DNA from: Butyrivibrio sp.
GTDB taxonomy: Bacteria > Bacillota > Clostridia > Lachnospirales > Lachnospiraceae
DNA length: 64,000 bases
NCBI GenBank assembly: GCA_016291375.1
Contig: JAEEXE010000012.1
Span: 1 to 64,000 of the forward strand
Direction: 5' to 3'
Part shown: positions 1 through 7,619 of the stretch, piece after piece
Layout: each line of letters begins with the position of its first letter
How positions within the stretch are numbered: the first letter of the stretch is position 1
Notes under the pieces: generated by a model
The model's input: only the letters and a program-made list of their open reading frames with translations
Database searches by the model: none
What the model was told of the DNA's origin: nothing
Translations under genes and position numbers: made by a program

Positions 1-2
1 TC

Positions 3-368
3 CTTACAAATGATCTGGGACTTGTGCCTGCTAAGCAGTTCATTACTGATGATACTCCCAAGGAGTACAGAGAGGCTATAACAGAGGAGTTCAAAAAGCT
101 CAACTACGGTCTTGAAGCAGAAGTTGTATTTGAGACTGACGGCTACAAGATCCATGAAGAGATAAAGAGCCATGACTATCATGGATATCCGCTTGTTCTT
201 GGCGGCTACTATGATAAAGAAGTAACTGAGGATCTTAAAGGTAACTTCCTTAACATCTCATGGCCCGTTAAGGACAAGATAGTTCTTAATGATGCAATTG
301 TGGGTTACGAAGGCGGTATCAGACTTATCGAAGATATCTACACCGTAGCATCACAGAGATTTAACTAA
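3..368 (+). CDS. Nitrogenase component 1-like oxidoreductase subunit, 3' end (partial)
   Basis: The reading frame is open from the first bases, so this is the C-terminal ~121 residues of a gene that starts outside the window; the internal GTG at 24 is not a real start. The text around 'DLGLVPAKQFITDDTP' and the end 'VGYEGGIRLIEDIY' match the last domain of the nitrogenase component-1 superfamily (NifD/K/E/N, BchN/B-like proteins), which carries metal clusters and receives electrons from a NifH-like ATPase. The 'GYxGGxxLL' type ending is most like NifK/NifN-type chains. Which subfamily it belongs to cannot be judged without the N-terminal cysteine ligands. It is followed 56 bp later by a NifX/NafY-like gene, which supports the assignment. 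Confidence 0.8.
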   Translation, partial: LTNDLGLVPAKQFITDDTPKEYREAITEEFKKLNYGLEAEVVFETDGYKIHEEIKSHDYHGYPLVLGGYYDKEVTEDLKGNFLNISWPVKDKIVLNDAIVGYEGGIRLIEDIYTVASQRFN

Positions 369-424
369 GGCGACGACACAGTTCTGCCATAAACTGTTGT
401 TTCTAAATTGATAGAGGTAAAGCG

Positions 425-907
425 ATGTCATATTTGATTGCCGTCGCAACATCAAATGCCAAGGACGTAGACCTTGGCTTTGGTGCTGCTAGGGGGTTCC
501 ATATCTACGAAGTAGACGGAACCGATTATAAAGAAAAAGAATACAGAGAGTTTGTTGAAGACGAAAACATTAATGCAGGAGTACAGAATAAGAGTGAGAC
601 TTCTGATACTCAGATAAGCGGATGCGCAGGAACGCAGTACGGTTGCGGTGACGGTTCGCAAGGAGGCTGCGGCGGAAACGGTGGCCACGGCGGCTGCGGA
701 GGCGGCGACGGAGCACATAAGAAAGTTGAACTTATTTCCGACTGCCGAAGCCTTGTCTGCAAGAAGATCGGATTTCAAGCGCAGAAGCAGCTTGAGAAAA
801 AAGCCATTGCGGGATTCGATGTAGAGTGCAGCGTTGATGAAGCAATCGTCAAGATAGCAACGTATTTCAACAAGATAGACAATCATATAAGTCTAAGAAG
901 AGGGTAA
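425..907 (+). CDS. NifX/NafY-type nitrogenase cofactor-binding protein with Gly/Cys-rich insert
   Basis: This 160-residue protein begins 'MSYLIAVATSNAKDVDLGFG', the start of the NifB/NifX/NafY fold that binds nitrogenase cofactor or its precursors. A second recognisable part, from about residue 103 ('ELISDCRSLVCKKIGFQA' to 'SVDEAIVKI'), completes the fold. Between them, at about residues 66-98, lies an insert made almost wholly of Gly, Cys, His and Asp (CGG, HGG, CGGG runs) that I would expect to bind metal. The preceding partial gene is a nitrogenase component-1 chain, so the likely job is cofactor insertion or storage for that enzyme. The NifX link is family knowledge; the metal-binding role of the insert is inference. 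Confidence 0.8.
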   Translation: MSYLIAVATSNAKDVDLGFGAARGFHIYEVDGTDYKEKEYREFVEDENINAGVQNKSETSDTQISGCAGTQYGCGDGSQGGCGGNGGHGGCGGGDGAHKKVELISDCRSLVCKKIGFQAQKQLEKKAIAGFDVECSVDEAIVKIATYFNKIDNHISLRRG

Positions 908-920
908 GAAAAATATAGGA

Positions 921-959
921 AGAGCAAAGTCGGTGTAAATACCTGCTTTGCTCTTTTTT
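921..959 (+). terminator. Rho-independent terminator after the NifX-like gene
   Basis: AGAGCAAAG (921-929) pairs with CTTTGCTCT (946-954) and is followed by a T-run. It ends the nitrogenase-like transcript, so the ABC transporter downstream needs its own promoter. Confidence 0.85.
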
Positions 960-1049
960 AATAAGCTCAAATTATCATTCGCTATAAGCAATCTTTAATT
1001 TTCGCTTCCGTTTTCGTGTGTTATTATTCAATCAATACAAATTACCCTA

Positions 1050-1078
1050 TTGACCTAGTAGGTAAAAGGAATTATAGT
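1050..1078 (+). promoter_or_regulatory. Putative promoter/operator before the NitT/TauT-type ABC operon
   Basis: TTGACC (1050-1055) and TATAGT (1073-1078) are separated by 17 bp. An odd-centred palindrome ACCTA-G-TAGGT (1053-1063) overlaps the -35 element, a typical repressor position. One caution is that the Shine-Dalgarno GGAGG (1079-1083) lies directly behind the -10, so transcription from this promoter would start at or after it. The palindrome may therefore matter more than this exact -10. Confidence 0.4.
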
Positions 1079-1092
1079 GGAGGATAGTTATT

Positions 1093-2049
1093 ATGAAAAA
1101 ACACCTATTATTAACAATACTTATCATATCAGTGCTTGCACTCTTTGGATGTGGGAATACCAATGGTAATGGTTCGGATACCGGCTCCGGAGGAGGCAGT
1201 GCTAAGGCAGAAGAGACAGTAAAGATAGCTTATCTTCCCATAACACATTCACTTGCCGTGTTGGAAGAAGCAGATGAACTTGCAAATAATGACAAGGTTA
1301 ATGTTGAACTTGTTAAATACGGATCCTGGCCCGAACTTTTGGATGCACTTAATTCGGGTAAGGTTGACGGAGCATCGGTTCTTATAGAGCTTGCAATGAA
1401 ATCAAAGGCTGAGGGTGTAGGTATCAAAGCTGTTGCTCTCGGACATAAAGACGGAAATGTTCTCATTGTTTCTAATGAAGTTAAGGACGGAGCAGACTTA
1501 AAGGGAAGAACAATTGCAATTCCGCATCGCCAGTCTTCACATAATATTTTGGTAAATGATGCACTTGCAAAGAACGGTCTTACTATCGATGATATTAACG
1601 TCGTTGAACTTGCTCCGACAGAAATGCCGTCTGCGCTCGTTACGGGAACAATAGACGGTTACTGCGTTGCGGAACCTTTCGGTGCCGTAGGCGTTTCGAC
1701 AGGAAAAGCAAAAGTACTGTATACCTCTGAGGAGCTTTGGGAGGATTCGGTATGCTGCGCACTTGTATTAACGGATGATTTTATAGATAAGCATGCGGAT
1801 ACAGCCAAGGCATTTGTCGAAGGCTACAAGACAGCCGGAAATAATCTTGATGCTGAAGCGGCTAAGAAGATTGCAGGAAAATATCTTAAGCAGAAAGACG
1901 ATGTACTTGAAACTTCGTTGAAGTGGATTTCTTATGACGACCTTGATATCACAGAGGAACAGTATAACAAGCTCGTTGATAAGGTTAAAGAATATGGGCT
2001 TTCTGATAATCCGCCTGCATACTCTGATTTTGTAAAGACAGATTTTTGA
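1093..2049 (+). CDS. ABC transporter substrate-binding lipoprotein, NitT/TauT (SsuA/NMT1-like) type
   Basis: This 318-residue protein has a lipoprotein signal ending in 'LFGC' (Cys about residue 20), a Gly/Ser-rich linker, and a periplasmic-binding fold from about residue 45 ('VKIAYLPITHSLAVL'). Motifs such as 'GSWPELLDALNSGKVDGA' and 'TGTIDGYCVAEPFG' are typical of the SsuA/TauA/NrtA/ThiY group, which binds sulfonates, nitrate, bicarbonate or pyrimidines. The start has GGAGG 9 bp upstream. It leads a three-gene importer operon placed between nitrogenase-like genes and a CooS-like gene. The substrate cannot be read from sequence; a sulfur compound or an oxyanion is plausible from context. Confidence 0.85.
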   Translation: MKKHLLLTILIISVLALFGCGNTNGNGSDTGSGGGSAKAEETVKIAYLPITHSLAVLEEADELANNDKVNVELVKYGSWPELLDALNSGKVDGASVLIELAMKSKAEGVGIKAVALGHKDGNVLIVSNEVKDGADLKGRTIAIPHRQSSHNILVNDALAKNGLTIDDINVVELAPTEMPSALVTGTIDGYCVAEPFGAVGVSTGKAKVLYTSEELWEDSVCCALVLTDDFIDKHADTAKAFVEGYKTAGNNLDAEAAKKIAGKYLKQKDDVLETSLKWISYDDLDITEEQYNKLVDKVKEYGLSDNPPAYSDFVKTDF

Positions 2050-2099
2050 TTATATTACTTGTGATTGTTTAGTGACCGGGTAATAAGTAAGGGGACCTG

Positions 2100-2861
2100 A
2101 TGAAAAAATTACTCTCTATTAAATATGTTGTTGTATCGATACTTATATTATTGGGAATTTGGCAGCTTGCATTTACTGTAAGTGATTACAGTTCGGCTCT
2201 GTTTCCGTCACCTTTGATGGCAATTCAGGCTTTGGGCGAAATGATCGCTGACGGAACACTCATAGCTTCTATAGCTGCAAGTATGTACAGATTTGTGATA
2301 GGTTATGGATTATCGGTTTTAATAGCAGTCTTTCTTGGACTTATCCTTGGAAGCCTTCCGAAGGTTTTTAATTATGTTAATCCTTCGCTTCAGCTACTCA
2401 GACCGATATCTCCGACAGCGTGGATGCCTTTTGTGGTGCTCCTTTTTGGAATAGGAGATCTTCCTGCCATAGTTATCATTTTTATAGCAGCGTTTTTCCC
2501 GGTACTGCTTTCTACGGTATCAGCTGTAAGTAAGATCGACGATATGTACTTCAGAGTTGCGGATAATTTCGGAATCAGGCAGCCTCAGCTTATGTGGAAG
2601 GTGATCCTTCCGGCGGCATTCCCTCAGATTGCAAATGCAGTTCACCTTGCGCTTGGAAGTGCATGGATATTCCTTGTTGCCGGCGAGATGGTAGGCGCGC
2701 AGTCAGGACTCGGATTTCAGATCATTGATGCGAGAAACAATATCAGAGCTGACATTCTTTTGGCGACAATACTTGTAATAGGACTAATAGGATTGTTACT
2801 GGATTTCCTTATCGGTCTCTTGGAAAAAAGAATTCTTAAAGCCTGGGGAGGTGAGCAGTAA
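2100..2861 (+). CDS. ABC transporter permease, SsuC/TauC/NrtB type
   Basis: This 253-residue membrane protein has about six hydrophobic segments and belongs to the BPD_transp_1 permease family. The coupling region 'ADNFGIRQPQLMWKVILPAAFPQI' (about residues 155-178) carries the EAA-like loop that contacts the ATPase. 'RPISPTAWMPFVVLLFGIG' is characteristic of sulfonate/nitrate/taurine importers. Its stop overlaps the ATPase start by one base (TAATG at 2859-2863), showing tight translational coupling. It would form a homodimer in the cytoplasmic membrane with the lipoprotein encoded upstream. Confidence 0.88.
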   Translation: MKKLLSIKYVVVSILILLGIWQLAFTVSDYSSALFPSPLMAIQALGEMIADGTLIASIAASMYRFVIGYGLSVLIAVFLGLILGSLPKVFNYVNPSLQLLRPISPTAWMPFVVLLFGIGDLPAIVIIFIAAFFPVLLSTVSAVSKIDDMYFRVADNFGIRQPQLMWKVILPAAFPQIANAVHLALGSAWIFLVAGEMVGAQSGLGFQIIDARNNIRADILLATILVIGLIGLLLDFLIGLLEKRILKAWGGEQ

Positions 2862-3634
2862 TGTCATATATTCATATAGAAAATGCAGGAAAAACCTTCA
2901 TACAGAATGGCGCGCAGTTCACGGCTTTGTCGGATGTTAATCTTGATATTGAAAAAGGTGAGTTTATCTGCCTTTTGGGACCTTCGGGCTGCGGAAAAAG
3001 TACGCTTTTAAATGCTATCGCAGGTTTTGATCCCGTTAATCACGGAAGCGTTAAGATAGATGGAAACGAAGTAACCGCGCCAAGTACAAAGAATGTTACC
3101 ATATTTCAGAACTACGGATTACTTCCGTGGCGCACTGTTATCAAAAATGTCGAGCTTGGTCTCGAATCAAAAGGAATAGATAAAAAGCGCAGAAAAGAGA
3201 TTGCTAAAGAGTATCTTAAACTTGTGAAGCTTGAAAATTTTGCAAACAGTTTTCCAAGACAGCTTTCGGGAGGTATGAAACAGAGAGTCGCTATAGCCAG
3301 AGCTCTGGCTGTGGAACCTGATATCATCTTCATGGATGAGCCTTTCGGAGCGTTGGATGCAATTACAAGAATGAAGCTTCAGGATGATATTCTGGATATC
3401 TGCAAAAACGAAAAGAAGACTATCATCTTTGTGACGCATGATATTGAAGAAGCGGTTTATCTTGCGGACAGGATAGTTGTGATGACACCTAATCCCGGCA
3501 AAGTAAGAGGTGTTATCACGGTTCCCATTCATCATTTCAGAGACAGAACAAGCGGAGACTTTTTGCTGATAAGAGACAAGATCTTCGATCTGCTTCAGAT
3601 GAAGGTAGAAGAAGATATTGAATATACAATTTAA
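2861..3634 (+). CDS. ABC transporter ATP-binding protein, SsuB/TauB/NrtD type
   Basis: This 257-residue ATPase has Walker A 'GPSGCGKST' (about residue 41), Q-loop 'FQNYGLLPW', signature 'LSGGMKQR', Walker B 'IIFMDEPFGALD' and H-loop 'VTHD'. The 'LLPWRT' Q-loop context is typical of the NitT/TauT group. It completes the importer started at 1093 and is followed after 22 bp by the CooS-like gene, so these genes are probably co-transcribed. That arrangement ties the transported substrate to the metalloenzyme genes on either side. Confidence 0.92.
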   Translation: MSYIHIENAGKTFIQNGAQFTALSDVNLDIEKGEFICLLGPSGCGKSTLLNAIAGFDPVNHGSVKIDGNEVTAPSTKNVTIFQNYGLLPWRTVIKNVELGLESKGIDKKRRKEIAKEYLKLVKLENFANSFPRQLSGGMKQRVAIARALAVEPDIIFMDEPFGALDAITRMKLQDDILDICKNEKKTIIFVTHDIEEAVYLADRIVVMTPNPGKVRGVITVPIHHFRDRTSGDFLLIRDKIFDLLQMKVEEDIEYTI

Positions 3635-3656
3635 GTTAAGGTTAAGGTAGGAAAAA

Positions 3657-5756
3657 ATGAGTCATACACATTCGCATGAACACGAACATCACCATCATCA
3701 CGGCAAAAACGGACTGTCACATATTCACTCTCACAGAAACCTTATAGGTTTCGATGAGCATGGAATTCCGACAGTGACGCTTAAGGCAAGTGACCATGGC
3801 GGAGAGAGCAGTCCTGAGGATTTTACCAAGGATTACATGAACGCCGTGGCGGAATACAGAAAGACGTTTCCGTCGAAGCAGGATGTGATTGACAATACAC
3901 CCGATCCCGCCGTTCGCGAGATGATACTTAGAATGGAGCAGATCGGAATAGATACAACCTTTGACAGATTCGATGCGCAGAAGCCTCAGTGTGCATTCGG
4001 GCTTAGCGGAACCTGTTGTAAGATCTGCAATATGGGACCTTGTCATATTACCGCAAAGGCACAGAGAGGAGTCTGCGGTGCCGATGCGGATCTTATTGTG
4101 TCAAGAAATCTTTTAAGATCAGCTGCTTCAGGAGCAGCGCAGCACGGTATGCATGCCCGTGAAGTAATGCTTACACTTAAGAAAGTTGCCGAGGGAGAGC
4201 TTGATATTCCTATTCTCGGAGAGCAGAAAATAAGAAGCACTGCAGAGGCTTTCGGAATAAAACAAAAGAACAGACAGCTTAAAAACGTAGCAAGAGACCT
4301 TGCTGATGTTTTGCTTGAGGATATGTCAAGATCGGTTCCCGATGATTATAAGACGATCAAAGCCTGCGCGCTTCCCGAGAGACAGAAGGTATGGGAGGAA
4401 CTTGATATTCTTCCTATCAGTGCTTACCATGAAGTTTTTGAAGCTTATCATAAATCAGGCTGTGCTACGGATGGCGATTGGAAGAGCATAATGCAGCAGT
4501 TCCTTCGCTGCGGTCTTGCATTTACTTTTTCCGGGGTTGTCGGTGCAGGTATAGCAACTGATGCTTTATTTGGAGTAGGTGACAGAGTTACATCCAAAGT
4601 TAATATCGGAGCGCTCAAAAAGGGCTATGTGAATATTGCCGTACACGGACATCTTCCTACACTTGTAAGCCAGATTGTTGCTGCGGGCAAGAGAGAAGAT
4701 CTGATCGAACTTGCCAAGTCCAAAGGAGCTAAGGGTATCAGATTCTACGGTATCTGTTGTTCGGGACTTTCAGCGATGTACAGAGACAGCGGAGTTATTC
4801 CGCTTTCCAACGCTGTATCGGCTGAGCTTGTACTTGGAACCGGAGCGCTTGATCTGTGGGTTGCGGATGTTCAGGATGTATTCCCTTCGATCATGGATGT
4901 CGCAAAGTGCTTTAAGACTACAGTTATAACTACAAGTGATTCCGCACGTCTTCCGGGCGCCGAGAGATATGAGTATGACCATCATCACAGTAATATCGGA
5001 CAGACTAAAGAGCTTGCCGAGAAGATAGTAAGACGAGCAATAGAAAGCTTTGAGAACAGAAAAGGAATTCCTGTTTATATTCCTCCGTATGAGGTTGAGG
5101 CAGAGGTCGGATTCTCTGTAGAGTATGTTCACAAGAGATTCGGAAGTATGAAGCCGCTCGCAGAAGCTATAAGATCAGGACAGATTCTTGGCGTTGTAAA
5201 TATGGTCGGATGTAACAATCCAAAAGTACTTTATGAGAAGTGTATTATAGATGTTGCCGATGAGCTTCTTAAGAACAACGTTCTTATTATCACCAACGGA
5301 TGCGCATCCTTCCCGCTTATGAAGCTTGGATATTGTGCAATCTCAGGAAAAGAAAAAGCGGGTGAGTCATTGAGGAAATTCCTTGAACCCGACCTTCCTC
5401 CCGTATGGCATGTCGGAGAGTGTATTGATAATACACGTTCTACAGGTATATTTGCGGGAATCGCAGGTGTGCTTGGAAAGAACCTTTACGAACTTCCTTT
5501 TGCATTCTCATCACCCGAGTGGGGCAATGAAAAAGGAATTGACGCGGCTCTTGGATTCAGACTTAACGGAATCAGTTCTTATCACTGCGTCGAAGCTCCG
5601 ATCTTTGGCTCAAAGAATGTAATAGAGTTCCTTAAGCATGGTACGAAAGAGTTACTTGGCTCAACAATGAACGTAAATACAGATCCCGTAGCACTTGCCA
5701 AGCAGATAGTAGAGGATATGAAGGACAAGAGAAAAACTCTTGGCTGGGATAAGTAA
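3657..5756 (+). CDS. CooS-like protein of the anaerobic Ni-CO dehydrogenase fold, variant active site, His-rich N-terminus
   Basis: At 699 residues it is longer than most CooS proteins. Residues 1-28 are His-rich (13 His), a likely metal-binding tail. Cys112 and Cys120 fit cluster D; Cys121, 124, 129 and 140 fit cluster B. Cluster C-type ligands are visible as 'VHGH' (330/332), 'GICCSG' (367/368), 'VGCNNP' (519), 'TNGC' (549) and 'GECIDN' (589), with the active-site Lys in 'PEWGNEK' (626) and His near 163/166. The motif normally read as 'DVQC' is 'DVQD' (Asp407), so a usual cluster-C cysteine is missing. The CODH superfamily fold is clear; CO oxidation itself is doubtful. No acsB or cooF gene is nearby, and it sits downstream of the NitT/TauT-type importer. 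Confidence 0.85.
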   Translation: MSHTHSHEHEHHHHHGKNGLSHIHSHRNLIGFDEHGIPTVTLKASDHGGESSPEDFTKDYMNAVAEYRKTFPSKQDVIDNTPDPAVREMILRMEQIGIDTTFDRFDAQKPQCAFGLSGTCCKICNMGPCHITAKAQRGVCGADADLIVSRNLLRSAASGAAQHGMHAREVMLTLKKVAEGELDIPILGEQKIRSTAEAFGIKQKNRQLKNVARDLADVLLEDMSRSVPDDYKTIKACALPERQKVWEELDILPISAYHEVFEAYHKSGCATDGDWKSIMQQFLRCGLAFTFSGVVGAGIATDALFGVGDRVTSKVNIGALKKGYVNIAVHGHLPTLVSQIVAAGKREDLIELAKSKGAKGIRFYGICCSGLSAMYRDSGVIPLSNAVSAELVLGTGALDLWVADVQDVFPSIMDVAKCFKTTVITTSDSARLPGAERYEYDHHHSNIGQTKELAEKIVRRAIESFENRKGIPVYIPPYEVEAEVGFSVEYVHKRFGSMKPLAEAIRSGQILGVVNMVGCNNPKVLYEKCIIDVADELLKNNVLIITNGCASFPLMKLGYCAISGKEKAGESLRKFLEPDLPPVWHVGECIDNTRSTGIFAGIAGVLGKNLYELPFAFSSPEWGNEKGIDAALGFRLNGISSYHCVEAPIFGSKNVIEFLKHGTKELLGSTMNVNTDPVALAKQIVEDMKDKRKTLGWDK

Positions 5757-5782
5757 ATTATATTGAATTATAACTTTTAGTT

Positions 5783-5836
5783 ATAGCCTCCCTAAAGATT
5801 AGCGTAATTGTGCTAACGGGGAGGCTATTGTATATT
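5783..5836 (+). terminator. Terminator after the CooS-like gene
   Basis: ATAGCCTCCC (5783-5792) pairs with GGGAGGCTAT (5819-5828), with an inner stem TTAGC (5799-5803)/GCTAA (5812-5816). A moderately T-rich tail follows. It separates the CooS-like operon from the next ABC operon. Confidence 0.7.
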
Positions 5837-5877
5837 AAACTCAACAAAAGCAAACAAGGAGCAAACTCATATGTTTA

Positions 5878-5945
5878 CTAACCGGACAACCGGAGGTTAG
5901 TGGTTCGTCACCATTAGGCGGATCAGTAATCTCCGGTTTTCTTGT
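5878..5945 (+). promoter_or_regulatory. Attenuator-like leader with two mutually exclusive hairpins
   Basis: CTAACC (5878-5883) can pair with GGTTAG (5895-5900). AACCGGAG (5888-5895) can pair with CTCCGGTT (5931-5938), which is followed by TTCTTGT and looks like an intrinsic terminator. The two hairpins share sequence, so only one can form. A third stem AGTGG (5899-5903)/CCATT (5911-5915) with a 7-nt loop sits between. This is the layout of a transcription attenuator or riboswitch in front of the polar amino-acid ABC operon. I do not recognise the fold as a known riboswitch class. Confidence 0.5.
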
Positions 5946-5983
5946 AAAAGCTTTTGATTTCAGGATAAAGCGAGGAGACGATT

Positions 5984-6892
5984 ATGAAAAAGAGAACAGT
6001 TAAAAATATTATGGTAGCGGGAGCCGTGACAGCAGCAATGATGGCATCTGTAGTCGGATGCGGAAAAGAGGCTTTTGCAGGACCGGAGACTGAAGTAAAA
6101 GCTGCTGAGGAAGCAATAAGCTCAGGCGAAACCGATTCTTCCAAGAGCGAAGAGGCTTCGGGTGAAGTTACGAAGGTTATCGTCGGATCCGGAATCAACT
6201 ACAATCCGTACTGCTATGTGGATGAAAACGGAGATGCGGTCGGATATGAATATGACGTATTGAAAGAGATAGATGAGCTTCTTCCTCAATACGAATTCGA
6301 ATATCAGTCAATGGCATTCGATCAGCTTGTACTTTCGCTCGATGCCGGAAAGATAGATTTTGCGGCGCATCAGTATGAGTACACACCTGAAAGAGAGGAG
6401 AAATATCTTTTCTCGGGTGAATCATATACATCTTACATTACATACCTTGCAGTGCTTATCGATGATGACGCAACATCACTTGAGGATCTTGCGGGAGAAA
6501 AGATAAGAACGGGCGGTGCGACAAGTGCAACAACTCAGATCCTTACAAAGTGGAATGAGGAGCATCTGGGACAGGAGGTTGTTCTTGTAAACTCCGAGAG
6601 CAGTTCCGATGAAGAAGGTGCCGCTGCACTTAAGTCAGGCGCAGCAAGAGCTTCGGTTCTTAAAAAGAGTGATGTTATCAAGATGAACAAGAACTTCAGT
6701 GATGACGGAAAAGACTGGCTTAAATCGGTTGGAGAGCCTATCAACAACTCAAAGACATATTATCTGTATCGCAAGGATGAGACAGAGCTTAGAGATGCAA
6801 TAGACGGGGCTCTTAAGACACTTAAAGAAAACGGAAAGCTTTCCGAGCTTGCAATCAAGTGGGTTGGCTACGACGTAACGGAAGAGGAATAA
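5984..6892 (+). CDS. ABC transporter substrate-binding lipoprotein, polar amino-acid/cystine type
   Basis: This 302-residue protein has a lipoprotein signal ending 'VVGC' (Cys about residue 26), an acidic/Ser linker, then a type-II binding fold of the SBP_bac_3 family ('YNPYCYVDENGDAVGYEYDV', 'VLSLDAGKIDFAAHQYEYTPEREEKYLFS'). The 'PEREEKYLFS' segment is shared by amino-acid and cystine binders such as TcyJ/TcyK. A strong Shine-Dalgarno (GAGGAG) precedes the ATG. It heads a four-gene importer with two different permeases, the TcyJKLMN-like layout, although only one binding protein is present here. Cystine or another sulfur amino acid is the likeliest ligand by context; this is inference. Confidence 0.85.
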   Translation: MKKRTVKNIMVAGAVTAAMMASVVGCGKEAFAGPETEVKAAEEAISSGETDSSKSEEASGEVTKVIVGSGINYNPYCYVDENGDAVGYEYDVLKEIDELLPQYEFEYQSMAFDQLVLSLDAGKIDFAAHQYEYTPEREEKYLFSGESYTSYITYLAVLIDDDATSLEDLAGEKIRTGGATSATTQILTKWNEEHLGQEVVLVNSESSSDEEGAAALKSGAARASVLKKSDVIKMNKNFSDDGKDWLKSVGEPINNSKTYYLYRKDETELRDAIDGALKTLKENGKLSELAIKWVGYDVTEEE

Positions 6893-6896
6893 AGCA

Positions 6897-7607
6897 ATGG
6901 GAAATTATTTTAGCGCAGAAAGATTTATAAATGTCTTTCCTAAAGTGATTTCAAACTTATCGGTTAATCTTCATATAGTTTTTTGGTCAATGCTTCTTGG
7001 CACCATACTCGCGATATTCGTGGCGGTGCTTAGGATACGCAGAGTGCCTGTGATAAGCGGCTTACTAGGAATATACATTTCTTTTATGAGGGGCACGCCG
7101 CTTTTGGTACAGATGATGATAGCGTTTTACGGAATACCAATAGTACTCGGCAATCTTTTTTTGAATCTGTTCGGAATAAACCTAAACAGACTCGAACCTG
7201 TGATATTTGTAGAAATTGCGATCATTCTGAATGAGGGGGCGTTTTTAGGCGAGATATTCAGAGGCGCAATAACATCTGTACCGTCTGTTCAGGCGGAAGC
7301 AGGATACTCGATTGGGATGACGGGGGCACAAACCTTTTACAGGATTGTGCTCCCTCAGGCTTTTAAAGTTGCACTTCCGCATTATGGTGTTGATTTTATC
7401 GGAGTATTCCAAAACACATCTTTAGTTTTTATCTTGGGAGTGGTTGATCTTTTGGGAAAAGCCAAGACACTTGGAGCTGCGACGGGACATTCCTTGGAAG
7501 GATATCTTTCGGCGGCAATCATATATATTTCGTTCAGTTTGTTCCTAAAGGGAGTATTTCTTTTAATCGAGAACAGGCTAAATAACGGAACGGCAAAAGC
7601 AGTGTAA
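6897..7607 (+). CDS. Amino-acid ABC transporter permease 1 (HisM/TcyL type)
   Basis: This 236-residue membrane protein starts four bases after the binding-protein stop. It has about five membrane segments and the family motifs 'YISFMRGTPLLVQ' (about residues 60-72) and 'QAEAGYSIGMTGAQTFYRIVLPQA' (the EAA loop, about 137-160). It belongs to the His/Glu/Gln/Arg/opine permease family. Pairing with a second, different permease gene downstream implies a heterodimeric channel, as in cystine TcyLM systems. Confidence 0.88.
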   Translation: MGNYFSAERFINVFPKVISNLSVNLHIVFWSMLLGTILAIFVAVLRIRRVPVISGLLGIYISFMRGTPLLVQMMIAFYGIPIVLGNLFLNLFGINLNRLEPVIFVEIAIILNEGAFLGEIFRGAITSVPSVQAEAGYSIGMTGAQTFYRIVLPQAFKVALPHYGVDFIGVFQNTSLVFILGVVDLLGKAKTLGAATGHSLEGYLSAAIIYISFSLFLKGVFLLIENRLNNGTAKAV

Positions 7608-7619
7608 GGAGAAGGACAG

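Noticed and set aside
452-886. 144-codon minus-strand ORF opposite the NifX-like gene
   Set aside because: It is the shadow of the Gly/Cys-rich coding sequence; there is no ribosome site and the plus-strand gene is well supported.
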